Translations under genes and position numbers: made by a program | The notes under the pieces: model-generated | Database searches by the model: none | Told to the model about the DNA's origin: nothing | What the model saw: only the letters and a program-made list of their open reading frames with translations | Part shown: in pieces, positions 50,801 through 55,300 of the stretch | How positions within the stretch are numbered: the stretch's first letter is position 1 | Layout of the letters: every line of letters begins with the position of its first letter | NCBI GenBank assembly: GCA_003013855.2 | Contig: ML058552.1 | Location: 2,771,501 to 2,835,500, forward strand | Source of the DNA: Liriodendron chinense | Taxonomy: Eukaryota; Streptophyta; Magnoliopsida; Magnoliales; Magnoliaceae | Direction of reading: 5' to 3' | Length of the DNA stretch: 64,000 nucleotides

Positions 50801-53800
50801 CAGAATAACAAACAGCGGGTCAATCTTCAGAAATTTCATCGTAAATGTGAAATACTCATCAAAATGTGGGAGAGATCAAGAAGATGCAGGGTCGTTCATC
50901 TGCCATCCTCAAACCGATGGGCAGACAGAACGTGTGAATGGTCTCTTAGAAGAATATTTGAGACATTTTTTTGCGGCCGGTTGATCTTTTGGATATTGCC
51001 AAATTATGTTATAACCTTCAACTGAGTTCTGCTACTGGAGCTAGCCCTTTCGAGTTGGCAATTGGTCAGCAACCTTTAACTCCAAACGAGTTAGCATATG
51101 ATATAATTGGCCTTGTGTCTCTCAATGGATCCGTCGGGCTTAGACTTTCGGGTATACACCCGAGCGAGTGACTAAACGAGACTCCATCCGAATCTCAGCC
51201 AACGGCCCCTTTCCCAGCCGAATATACCATAACGAGATAGAAATCCCTTGACATTCTACTACATCTGACTACTTACTATATTCTAAATCACTAAACAAAA
51301 AAAAGGCTCCTAATTGCTTTGCTTTTATTGACCCATCGGGGCGAGATTCACTTGATTGATACATGTACCAATCCGACATAAATCCAAGATATTTCATCGA
51401 ATCATGTGATGAAGGATTCGACTCGTACCCTGAACCGAATTCTTATAGAAAAAAAAAAAAAAAAGAATCTTTTCGATTACTTGTCAATCCCTTCCCAGAT
51501 TTACGAGTTCTACATCATCTTTTTGAATCAATCAAAAAAAAATTCTGGATTCTTGCATCCACCATTTTTTTTATATATCAATGAAGATGCTCTTGGCTCG
51601 ACATAGTTTGTTCTGTGCCACCAGGACCCCATTTTGGAGGGTTGTAAATAGTACATGATGGAGATCAGTACTTTACGTTGCTCCAGTCGAAGAGCAGGAT
51701 CCATACTCATCGATGGTAAAGGCAAAGGCATGGGCGGAGATAGGAGCATGGGTAGCATTTCAGGCATCGGAGTGAGCTGGAGCACGAGTCACGTATGGTA
51801 CTGCCGAGCCAGCTCCCAGAAGAGCTCATTCGGATAGTTAGGGTATGAAATAGAGAAAAGTCTCTAGAGTTTGTATGTTGAAATGAAATACATGCGAGTC
51901 GCGAGGTATGTAATACACCAATACTGTAAATAATAGTAAAAACTGCAAATGTGAGATGTTTTGGTATTGCATTCATTCTAATAAATTTATTAGTGATATT
52001 ATATAGTTAGAAAATTTAGTATAAAGGTTTGCAGAATCCTCGATTGTCATATTCATAAATTCATCAGACAACCCGTTATGGTATTCTGACCAAAGAGTGG
52101 ACCATGACACTATGATAAACATGGTCCAAAAAAAAAAAAAAAAAGAATGCATATTTGGAATATTTACGTTTTTCTTGATTTTCTTAATATTTTTTCTTTT
52201 CAAAATTTTTTGATTTCAACCGATGCAGTGTCATAATGGTCCTGTATTGGCCGTTATGCCAATACTCTGTGTTGGTAATGGTGGTGACCGTTATGGCCAC
52301 CATTTTCGATATGAAACACCGTGGCGACTTCTGTCACTTTGGGATCCTACTGTTGAAAAATTTGAAAGATGTTTGGAATCTTAAAATTGGAGGTACCTCT
52401 CTTTGGTGGGATGAGTTATGCTTATCAAATTATCCATGGTAGATCTCTTGGTTTGTTAACTCTCTATATTCATAATTTCCAAGCTCAATGACAAAAAGAC
52501 TGGAAAGGATTGGAAGGATTTTTGGCAATGGGTTGGGGGGGTTGGAATGGAAGTATTTTGGGTGGGGGAAATTCAGAGGGGTTCGTAAAAATGGGAGGCT
52601 AGAGAATTGGAAGAATTAGGGAAATTGAATTTTCCACTGATTCGTTTCTGGGAGAGCTGATGGCTATTAGAGTGGCGGAATTTTGTTGGATCACAACTCT
52701 CCACATTGGATCACCTTCACCCCCAACATTATCTCCCCAAAATATGTGTAAGTAAAAGACATGGTTATAATTATAAATATCATCCGATACAACTCGATAT
52801 CGTCCAGGTTATATCAATTTTGGTTGGGACTGGGATGGTTCAGGCCACCTGTATCGTAGAATCGGGTGACTCATTCTGACTCGGAATGAGTCGGTTGGAA
52901 TTGAGAAAACCGACATCGATTTTCAATGAGGGATTGAGGGAAGGAGGGAGATGTGCTTTTTCAGACAACTAACTAGGTGTACTTTCTGTCCCCAAGCGGT
53001 CACTTTTTGTCCCAAGCAGTCAAATAAGAAGCTGCCAATGAGTATTTGTATCATATCTTTTGGTTTTGAATAAGAATCTGCAGGCTTAGAGAATGTCTGT
53101 CACAAATGGTTTTATACGAATATAAACTTCTCGAGAGACAGCCACAATGTGAATATGTTTATCGTCATGAAGCATTGGATCTAGATTAGATAAAATGAAA
53201 GTAGTAATCGTATCTCTGCAGAAAATCCTAATCAGCTGCCCAAAATTTCAGAGGTGGAAAAGTATCCAGGATTGAAGTACTGAAATTGATATAGCATGTG
53301 TATGGGACATTTACATCTTTAGAAAATAATTTGTGAACCATGTCCATTTGCGTCATCTCATGAATTTATGTTGGTGGTCACTATAGGCATCAGAAAGAAT
53401 CCATCATTTTGTGGTTGTGATGGTCTTTTGTGAACTACTTAGCTTTTGTGTTTGTCACCAAACCTGTATTTTATTTTTAATTTGGGCAGATCAGACCAAT
53501 GCTTTTCTTGGCTCTATCAATTGAATTATGTTTTTGGTTACTCTCATCATGAAAGTCCATTGGCTTTATACACATTCATATTATATGAAATTTGATAAAG
53601 TCATTTTATGTACTAGGTTTCCAATATGTTGATGAATTTGATGTAGTTAAAAATTGTAGTTAAAGTTTCTCTTGAAAACCACTTATTTATTGATGTTACT
53701 TAGTTGCTTATTAATATGTATTAAGGTAAAGTTTCAACTCCTGAATGTTTGCTTAACAGGTTGGTTATGGCGAATGTTTCACAGAGTTTACAACAGTCCG

Positions 53801-54064
53801 AACATTACCGTGCACTTCAATACGGAAGCTGTGGATGTCGTTAGCAATAGCAAAGGCCAGATGTCTGGTATTTTATTGAAAAGGCTGGATACGGGCGAGG
53901 AATCAGTCCTTGAGGTGAGAGGCCTATTTTATGGTATAGGTCATACACCTAACAGCCAGTTGTTGGAAGGACAAATTGAACTTGATAGTTCTGGCTATGT
54001 GTTAGTTCAAGAGGGTACTGCAAAAACTTCTGTTGAAGGTGTCTTTGCAGCTGGAGATGTTCAG
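15402..54064 (+). CDS. NTRC: NTRC, plastid NADPH-thioredoxin reductase C (5' part, five exons, continues past window)
   Basis: NTRC uses NADPH to reduce 2-Cys peroxiredoxins and other plastid targets through a reductase domain fused to a thioredoxin domain. Five exons (15402-15615, 32005-32218, 32413-32518, 38109-38374, 53785-54064) join in phase into 360 codons without a stop. Visible are a Ser/Pro/Arg-rich transit peptide (residues 1 to about 70), the FAD loop GSGPAG (84-89), GGQL, the redox pair CAIC (Cys211 and Cys214), the NADPH motif VVGGGDTA (228-235) and a second FAD motif ending AAGDVQ (360). HLLVRRDQLRASKAMQDR and GASPLFKG fit NTRC and not the cytosolic or mitochondrial NTRA/NTRB. 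The end of the reductase domain and the thioredoxin domain were not found before base 64000. Introns are 16.4 kb, 194 bp, 5.6 kb, 15.4 kb and more than 9.9 kb. Confidence 0.93.
15676..15735 (+). repeat. TCA/TCT microsatellite at start of intron 1
   Basis: About eight TCA units are followed by five or six TCT units and a T-rich tract. Confidence 0.85.
15736..17151 (+). other. intron 1, first unique stretch
   Basis: The stretch is AT-rich, with no exon-like reading frame or recognisable repeat. Short open frames here have no family signature. Confidence 0.5.
17152..17963 (+). repeat. LTR fragment related to the 3' LTR at 61616
   Basis: The start TGATGTAGGG follows a purine-rich stretch (GGAAGATTTAAGAGGG) that could be a polypurine tract. 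The end has the blocks TGGATTCGAG, GTTCCGTCGTGGATTTGACG, GGTTATCCGTG, AGACGGTG and CACCCCGCCCACA. These match in order the LTR at 61616-62024 (TTCCTTCGTGGATTCGAAGA, AGTTATCCGTG, AGACGGTG, CACCCCGTCTACA). No five-base target duplication was found, so it may be a truncated element tail and not a solo LTR. Confidence 0.5.
17964..18309 (+). other. intron 1 stretch, nothing recognised
   Basis: AT-rich sequence without coding signature, between the LTR fragment and the Tat-like element. Confidence 0.5.
18310..20510 (+). mobile_element. truncated Tat-like Ty3/gypsy element (LTR, primer site, gag)
   Basis: An LTR-like stretch with CGGTCGGCATT-type words ends GTCAACA at 19124, followed by the primer-site word TTGGCGCCCA (19127-19136). 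A gag reading frame follows at 19982-20510, and then the element stops abruptly with no protease, polymerase or 3' LTR. The lineage (Tat or Retand-like) is judged from the primer word and the gag block. The left edge near 18310 is approximate. Confidence 0.65.
19033..19265 (+). repeat. 118-bp tandem duplication across LTR end and primer site
   Basis: The block CCTTTGGATCTTCCCC through GGCGCCCACTTGTTTTGCC occurs at 19033-19147 and again at 19151-19265 with a period of 118 and almost no differences. It duplicates the LTR 3' end and the primer site (second copy 19245-19254). Confidence 0.9.
19982..20533 (+). pseudogene. gag capsid fragment of the Tat-like element
   Basis: The 183-codon frame has the Retrotrans_gag pattern. 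It opens with FRVPSNIPSYSGSGDLIKNL, then shows LTLKGVALTWFRNLKP, a SFAQLCTLFGSQF block, and ESLKDFLVRFTSEA. Gag would build the particle shell. The fragment ends in sequence that belongs to the intron (from about 20511), so the last codons are chance. An earlier frame at 19467-19901 is probably the upstream gag spacer, rich in Pro and Arg. Confidence 0.75.
20534..20999 (+). other. intron 1 stretch, nothing recognised
   Basis: AT-rich intron sequence with a short direct repeat of AATTCTGACATTT near 20645-20675. No exon or repeat family is recognised. Confidence 0.5.
21000..21247. repeat. GTTACGG MITE, complete copy with 7-bp target duplication
   Basis: The 248-bp element starts TAAGGTATGC and ends AATACCATGG. 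It is flanked by TTTCACC at 20993-20999 and 21248-21254. Inside, words such as CGTAACGGTCGTTACG, GGTCGTTACGG and GGGCGTTACGG recur on both strands around an A-rich centre (about 21149-21166). It has no coding capacity. A second copy of the same design is at 47553-52324. Confidence 0.75.
21255..22151. repeat. repeat-like intron stretch hosting the copia insertion (left part)
   Basis: It contains a 13-base G run near 21638-21650. From about 21650 it becomes an AT-rich sequence ending GGTTCGGTTTCCCTACTC and AACCC at the copia target site. Its continuation is at 27422 onward. The composition looks like an old LTR, but no edges were found. Confidence 0.35.
22157..22371 (+). repeat. 5' LTR of the complete copia element
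   Basis: 215 bp, starting TCTAGAGAATATTAG and ending CTTCTTCTACT, with CTCTCTCTC-rich sequence near its end. Confidence 0.9.
22372..22382 (+). other. copia primer binding site
   Basis: TGGTATCAGAG immediately after the 5' LTR, complementary to the 3' end of initiator tRNA-Met. Confidence 0.9.
22817..27172 (+). pseudogene. copia gag-pol, nearly intact but interrupted
   Basis: The first open stretch, 22817-24862 (681 codons), has gag (LNGDNYLQWAQSVKVFLGA), a Gly/Arg-rich linker, a zinc knuckle CSHCGGTNHTIDYCW, the protease site WVIDSGASSHITG, the HHCC part of integrase (WHCCLGHPSLAR...CDICELSKH) and the core (HSDVWGP, FIDDYSRMTWVYLL, LHSDNGGEY). A TAG then stops it. Pieces in shifted frames continue with reverse transcriptase (DGSIDRYKARLVARGYMQTQ, QLDVKNAFLHGDL, YVDDIVLSG), and RNase H with CDNQAAIHIARNP and DQLADVLTKSL at 26849-27172. 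The protein would package and copy the element, but at least four breaks make this copy non-autonomous. Confidence 0.88.
27180..27416 (+). repeat. 3' LTR of the complete copia element
   Basis: 237 bp. Identical in design to the 5' LTR except for four substitutions and an extra TTCTTCTCTCC-rich piece near 27368-27389 that duplicates the neighbouring CT-rich stretch. Confidence 0.9.
27422..28620. repeat. repeat-like intron stretch hosting the copia insertion (right part)
   Basis: It continues the sequence interrupted at 22156. It has recurring CTCTCAACCT phrases (27465-27545) and, at 28310-28610, many CGACCGGTCG-type words (GTGACCGGTCGC, GACCGATCGC, GCGACCGGCCG and others). It is probably an old LTR. 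No coding signature is present. Confidence 0.4.
28621..29834 (+). other. intron 1 stretch, nothing recognised
   Basis: AT-rich sequence without exon-like frames or a clear repeat family. Confidence 0.5.
29835..29924 (+). repeat. tRNA-derived SINE-like fragment with poly(A)
   Basis: A B-box-like word GGTTCAATTCC (29881-29891) is preceded at tRNA-like spacing by an A-box-like TGAGCTGGTGGAGAT, and followed after 17 bases by a poly(A) tract of about 16. This is the layout of a tRNA-related SINE. It is short, and the 5' edge is not defined. Confidence 0.5.
30242..31324. other. interior of the deleted copia element
   Basis: Apart from the short pol remnant, this holds 5' leader sequence like that of the complete copia element (31090-31320) and an A run of about 33 at 30787-30815. 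No other coding blocks are seen. Confidence 0.5.
30249..30434 (-). pseudogene. copia remnant: integrase zinc part fused to the RNase H tail
   Basis: The minus-strand frame begins with the integrase zinc motif (CKWHCHLGHPSLLRLK, then DTCEFSNHH) and passes straight to the last residues of copia pol (DKFGMIDIYAVT) and a stop just before the polypurine tract. In the complete relative these blocks are about 2.6 kb apart, so a single internal deletion joined them. It cannot encode a working enzyme. Confidence 0.8.
32005..32218 (+). CDS. NTRC: NTRC exon 2, FAD-binding start of the reductase
   Basis: The acceptor TTTCCCTTGCAG and donor GATCG|GTAAGT are strong. The exon completes codon 72, encodes residues 73-142 and two bases of codon 143. 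It reads NLVIIGSGPAGYTAAIYSAR, the dinucleotide-binding fold that holds FAD, then [20 protein letters not shown], which contacts the flavin. This is the most conserved stretch of plant NTRC. It is followed by a short 194-bp intron, the only compact intron of the gene. Confidence 0.95.
32413..32518 (+). CDS. NTRC: NTRC exon 3
   Basis: Acceptor CATTCTAG, donor GAG|GTGACG. The exon finishes the arginine codon of exon 2 and encodes residues 144-178, beginning MRRQAERWGAELFQEDVEYI and ending SEREV-side at a codon boundary. It belongs to the FAD domain. Sequence and phase fit the family without gaps. Confidence 0.93.
32701..32905 (+). repeat. 114-bp tandem duplication in intron 3
   Basis: TGAACACAAACATGGATC through TTTTGGGT occurs twice with a period of about 114 bases and small differences, including a short deletion in the second copy. 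Confidence 0.8.
32956..35309. repeat. solo LTR, 2.35 kb, with target duplication ATTTA
   Basis: The segment starts TGTAATAACCC and ends GGGGGCGTTACA, giving the short inverted ends TGTAA/TTACA. It is flanked by ATTTA at 32951-32955 and 35310-35314. No internal element sequence remains, so the LTRs of a large gypsy element (Tekay/Del-like by its ends and length) probably recombined. Inside are GA-rich tracts (33945-34140) and a spaced repeat of GTTGGTTGAGC-CCCTGGTGTGTGCAA type units (34450-34690). Confidence 0.85.
35315..36499 (+). other. intron 3 stretch, nothing recognised
   Basis: AT-rich sequence. Short open frames are present, but none resembles an NTRC exon or a known element. Confidence 0.5.
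36500..36790. repeat. foldback MITE-like copy in intron 3
   Basis: GGGCCCCACCATGAAATA at the left mirrors TACATCATGGTGGGACCCAC at the right. The interior has the GGGCGTGGGGCAAAAAATGA and AGGCATACCCTAGAATGA pair. It is a short version of the family seen upstream of the gene. Confidence 0.65.
36800..38108 (+). other. end of intron 3, nothing recognised
   Basis: Unique-looking sequence that becomes T-rich before the exon 4 acceptor (GCAATTTTCAG). Confidence 0.55.
38109..38374 (+). CDS. NTRC: NTRC exon 4, redox-active and NADPH-binding domain
   Basis: Acceptor CAATTTTCAG, donor GATAG|GTGAGC. Residues 179-266 plus two bases. It opens VKCHSVIVATGATAKRL and carries the catalytic disulphide CAIC (211 and 214), GASPLFKGQVLA, and the NADPH fold VVGGGDTATEEA, ending LVRRDQLRASKAMQD. 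Electrons pass from NADPH through FAD to this cysteine pair and then to the thioredoxin domain. All key residues are present. Confidence 0.96.
38375..39066 (+). other. start of intron 4, pyrimidine-rich
   Basis: It holds TTC and TTA microsatellite-like tracts (38425-38505) and otherwise nothing recognised. Confidence 0.55.
39067..39550 (+). repeat. 250-bp tandem dimer in intron 4
   Basis: The unit beginning CATTTGCAGG at 39067 repeats at 39317 with a period of 250. Shared blocks in order are GTTGCAGCAAACCA, CATCAGCTTTGCAAGACC, CCTGTGATG and GTCCATTTGGAA-like. The units differ at many positions, so the duplication is old. Each unit start resembles a splice acceptor (CATTTGCAGG). Confidence 0.8.
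39551..40060 (+). other. intron 4 stretch, nothing recognised
   Basis: No exon or repeat family recognised before the microsatellite at 40070. Confidence 0.5.
40070..40142 (+). repeat. compound AC/AG microsatellite with a 29-base G run
   Basis: About 28 bases of AC repeats, then AG repeats, then G at 40114-40142. A G run this long could form G-quadruplex structures and may also hide an assembly length error. Confidence 0.85.
40150..40495 (+). pseudogene. LINE reverse transcriptase fragment, first part
   Basis: One frame near 40410-40475 reads LLGCKIPKFSLMYLGLLLG, which matches the LGCK...YLGLPLGA block of plant L1-type LINE reverse transcriptases. Earlier frames in this stretch are decayed. 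The gypsy element at 40496 cuts it, and the following LINE block (WDPTVEKFE) appears at 52341. Confidence 0.65.
40496..41421 (-). repeat. 3' LTR of the chromodomain gypsy element
   Basis: 926 bp, bounded TG...CA on the + strand (TGATGTAGGACGG to CCTCATCA). The end of the pol frame (to 41319) runs about 100 bases into it. It contains GA-rich tracts (40845-40965). Confidence 0.88.
41319..44021 (-). pseudogene. pol of the chromodomain gypsy element: RT, RNase H, integrase, chromodomain
   Basis: Blocks in order on the minus strand: reverse transcriptase start MCVDSRSINKITVKYRF (44021 down), VVYFDDILICS (about 43660), RNase H at 42975-43544 (FEVACDVSSVGIGGVLSQEG, YSTYDKEFYAVVQSLRHW), integrase zinc part and core at 42252-42970 (CHTCQLAKQKKQNTGLYAPL, VIVDRFSKMAHFLPC) and 41889-42245 (YHPQTNGQTEVVNWSLRNLL), and at 41319-41888 a chromodomain (YLVKWKNRPPSDCTWLTEAE). 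Chromodomains in this clade are thought to steer integration by binding chromatin marks. Stops and shifts between the blocks make the copy inactive. Confidence 0.88.
44028..46087 (-). pseudogene. gag and protease of the chromodomain gypsy element
   Basis: The gag start at 46087 opens with a coiled-coil-like stretch (LAQLIQRITTLETANKNVIA). A capsid segment follows at 45125-45778 (FDGRLDPKAFFDWLADMDHY, MSSVEYIAKFEEYMMRCDI). A zinc-knuckle remnant (CWSYHKSCP) precedes the protease block VIVDSGSCQNVISANTL (about 44710). The stretch to 44028 (DVGHIILGRSWLFDRDV) links protease to reverse transcriptase. Several stops separate these pieces. Confidence 0.85.
46185..46510 (-). repeat. array of AATCTGAAAAATTCAGATT palindromes in the gypsy leader
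   Basis: Between primer site and gag there are about eight imperfect copies of a palindrome of the form AATCTGAAAAATTCAGATT, for example 46224-46244, spaced 40-60 bases apart. In RNA each could fold as a hairpin. Confidence 0.75.
46586..46596 (-). other. primer binding site of the chromodomain gypsy element
   Basis: TGGTATCAGAG on the minus strand, five bases from the LTR edge, matching initiator tRNA-Met. Confidence 0.85.
46602..47542 (-). repeat. 5' LTR of the chromodomain gypsy element
   Basis: 941 bp on the + strand from TGAGGCAAGACTC to GTCCTCATCA, aligning along its whole length with 40496-41421. Confidence 0.88.
47852..47885 (+). repeat. CT microsatellite
   Basis: About 17 CT units inside the DNA nested in the second GTTACGG MITE. 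Confidence 0.9.
48005..48436. repeat. foldback MITE-like copy, left end missing
   Basis: GGGGCCCACCTTGATGCATG on the left is mirrored by CATTGATCGAGGCGGGCCCC on the right. The right end CCTCACCTAATCGAG is the family terminus. The matching left terminus is absent. Confidence 0.65.
48437..48984. repeat. foldback MITE-like element with long inverted ends
   Basis: The terminal repeats are about 70 bases. GCTCGGATTG, then CACACCACTGACCTTGGTGG and GTTGACATGGCAAAGTT on the left match, in reverse complement, GCTCGGATTAG, CACACCATTGACCATAATGG and GTTAACATGGCAAAGTT on the right. Each end also contains its own smaller palindrome around TGACC. It is non-coding and directly adjoins the previous copy. Confidence 0.75.
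48985..49299 (+). other. intron 4 stretch between foldback MITE and organelle block
   Basis: AT-rich, nothing recognised. Confidence 0.5.
49440..49568 (+). pseudogene. rpl33: plastid rpl33 fragment
   Basis: The frame starts MAKGKDVRGIVILQCTSCVR and continues through SRYITQKNRHNT, the first 42 or so residues of plastid ribosomal protein L33. It then changes to unrelated sequence, losing the C-terminal third with the second cysteine pair. About 100 bases of matching upstream sequence seem to be present. In the nucleus it has no plastid promoter or transit peptide and should be silent. Confidence 0.88.
49918..49990 (-). pseudogene. psbH: plastid psbH fragment joined to mitochondrial-like sequence
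   Basis: The minus strand encodes [20 protein letters not shown] followed by LE, the membrane segment of the photosystem II protein PsbH. The frame then runs into the word ASSLLLLVDCSMTGFPVSW, which I associate with plant mitochondrial DNA. The first and last parts of psbH are missing. Confidence 0.75.
49993..50295 (-). pseudogene. ycf1: plastid ycf1 (Tic214) fragment
   Basis: The minus strand reads [20 protein letters not shown], then CVYYLGRIPSPVVTKKLKET and an acidic stretch with KGTKQEQEASTEEDP, characteristic of the N-terminal third of Ycf1. At least one frame break lies near 50150. About 100 of roughly 1,800 residues are represented. Confidence 0.8.
50796..51109 (+). pseudogene. Ty3/gypsy integrase fragment inside the organelle block
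   Basis: Frames here contain CHPQTDGQTERVNGLLEEYL and, after a shift, LCYNLQLSSATGASPFELAI, the end of a gypsy integrase core. Flanking sequence on both sides is organelle-like, so it probably travelled with the organelle DNA and did not insert separately in the nucleus. Confidence 0.7.
52332..52740 (+). pseudogene. LINE reverse transcriptase fragment, second part
   Basis: In one frame from 52341 the sequence reads WDPTVEKFERCLES, then NWRYLSL, matching the WDPVVEKFERRL...YLSLGGR block that follows LGLPLGA in plant LINEs. It therefore continues the fragment that stops at 40495. Beyond about 52600 the similarity fades. Confidence 0.6.
52741..53784 (+). other. end of intron 4, nothing recognised
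   Basis: Unique-looking AT-rich sequence leading to the exon 5 acceptor. A decoy acceptor (TTGCTTAACAG) lies 25 bases before the real one. Confidence 0.55.
53785..54064 (+). CDS. NTRC: NTRC exon 5
   Basis: The acceptor is AATGTTTCACAG and the donor CAG|GTAATG. The exon completes the arginine codon of exon 4 (AG plus A) and encodes residues 268-360: VYNSPNITVHFNTEAVDVV, then GLFYGIGHTPNSQLLEGQIE, ending EGVFAAGDVQ. This is the rest of the NADPH domain and the start of the second FAD motif. In other NTRCs the next residues are DHEWRQ. No such exon was seen up to 64000. Confidence 0.94.
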
Positions 54065-54845
54065 GTAATGCTGCCAACTTTTTCCTTCAAGCCCCGCTGT
54101 GCTAAAGAATGCATACATCTGTTGCCTATCTAGCTTCATGCATAGCTCCTCTTTCTTTGAGAAACACTTTGTGCTAAAAAGTCATCTTTCAGGTTTACTA
54201 AGTTCATTTTATCATTTTCTGTTTGTTTCTTTTTTCATGAGTCTTCTAGTTTTGCATGTGCATGCTTTCCATGGTACGTTCATTTTGATTTGTGAATAAT
54301 TCTTATTTGAAAGTGCGAAGTGTTTCTTTAGTTTCGATTATCTTTTCAGTTTATTATTTAGTGCATCTCATGAATCCTTAACTCACATTATTATCTATTT
54401 TTATGTTTTGTCTTTTTGCTACAATTCAGGAAACTGCATGCATTTCTTTTTCATTATTGTGGTTTAGTTCTCTTTACCATCTTCAATTTCATTTTTTGTC
54501 TGGAACTGTAAAATGTTTGTGATGCTGGATTTTCATGTAAAATTGATCTTTTCAGGGATTCATATGTGAATATGCAGGGCCCTTAAGTGCTTAATGATCA
54601 CCAGAATGATTTAGAAAAGCTTTTGAATCAAATATGCTAGGCCCTTTAGTTCTTTAATGATTGCCCAGCATAATAACTTTGCCTCTTAAAAGATTCCTGA
54701 CTAGAAATATGAAATGTATGCTTGCTGGGTTTTACTGATCTCTCCGTGTTTTTGTATTTCTAAAGGCATGAGGTTCAAGTGAACCGCTGAAGATTTCTGC
54801 TGTTTCTGTGAGTACATGGACGGAATGCTCTTTTCTGGAAACTTC
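54065..54845 (+). other. start of intron 5, nothing recognised
   Basis: T-rich intron sequence without exon-like frames. Confidence 0.55.
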
Positions 54846-55300
54846 TTAGGAAAAAAAAAATCCCTTAAATTTCACCTCAAGTTGGGTGGTCCAATGAAGC
54901 ATCAAAAGATTGAGAAATGAATTGCTTGATAATGATCCATGCCAAGCCTTTTGGCAAAGACATCCACAAAGACCATGATTAATGATAATTTTTTGTGATT
55001 CAACCTTTTTTGGAATGAAATGGTGATCAAGTTCAATATGCTTGGTACGATCATGGAAGACAGGATTGTGGGAGAGTTTCATGTCACCGCCACAATGAAG
55101 AGTACAAGTACCAAGAAAAAATGTTATCTTGTCAAGAATATGACCTAACCATGCTACCTTGGTATTACTAGTAGTAGAGATTATGGTTTCAAATATTCGC
55201 ATAGCGTACACCAATACAGGCATATTGTATCCGATAATGGAGTGAAAAGATCCACTTCAAAAGTTAGCATATTGGCCCATATTGGTTGACATGGGGCTGA
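54846..55300 (-). pseudogene. Ty1/copia RNase H fragment
   Basis: On the minus strand the frame reads SHNPVFHDRTKHIELDHHFI and VESQKIIINH, the C-terminal RNase H blocks of copia pol, followed by a decayed tail. No LTR is seen next to it. Confidence 0.75.

Larger units (their letters stand above)
49300..51850 (+). other. organelle-derived mosaic (mitochondrial-like with plastid pieces) in NTRC intron 4
   Basis: The block holds fragments of three plastid genes (rpl33, psbH, ycf1) that are not neighbours in plastid genomes. They are set in sequence that resembles plant mitochondrial DNA (for example 49800-49910 and 50380-50780), plus a gypsy integrase fragment. Plant mitochondrial genomes often carry plastid and retroelement pieces, so a single transfer of mitochondrial DNA to the nucleus is the simplest reading. 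Edges are approximate. The part from 51120 to 51850 looks organellar, but I could not assign it to genes. Confidence 0.7.
47553..52324. repeat. GTTACGG MITE, second copy, split by 4.4 kb of nested DNA
   Basis: The left part starts TAAGGTGTACC and has GGTAACGG, GGCCATAACGGG and GGCCATTACGGCC words to about 47725, then an A-rich centre. The right part (about 52225-52324) has GGCCGTTATGCC and GACCGTTATGGCC and ends AACACCGTGG. GACTTC flanks both ends (47547-47552, 52326-52331). Design and ends match the complete 248-bp copy at 21000-21247, whose centre is also A-rich, so the DNA from about 47770 to 52170 is an insertion, or several, into it. Confidence 0.65.

Noticed and set aside
51340..51620. 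Plastid gene assignment for the stretch with SIPSQIYEFYIIFLNQ
   Set aside because: It looks organellar, but I could not match it to a named plastid or mitochondrial gene with confidence.
52236..52442. Host exon suggested by the open frame FCHFGILLLKNLKDVW
   Set aside because: The adjacent frame gives the LINE block WDPTVEKFE, and the first half lies in the GTTACGG MITE.
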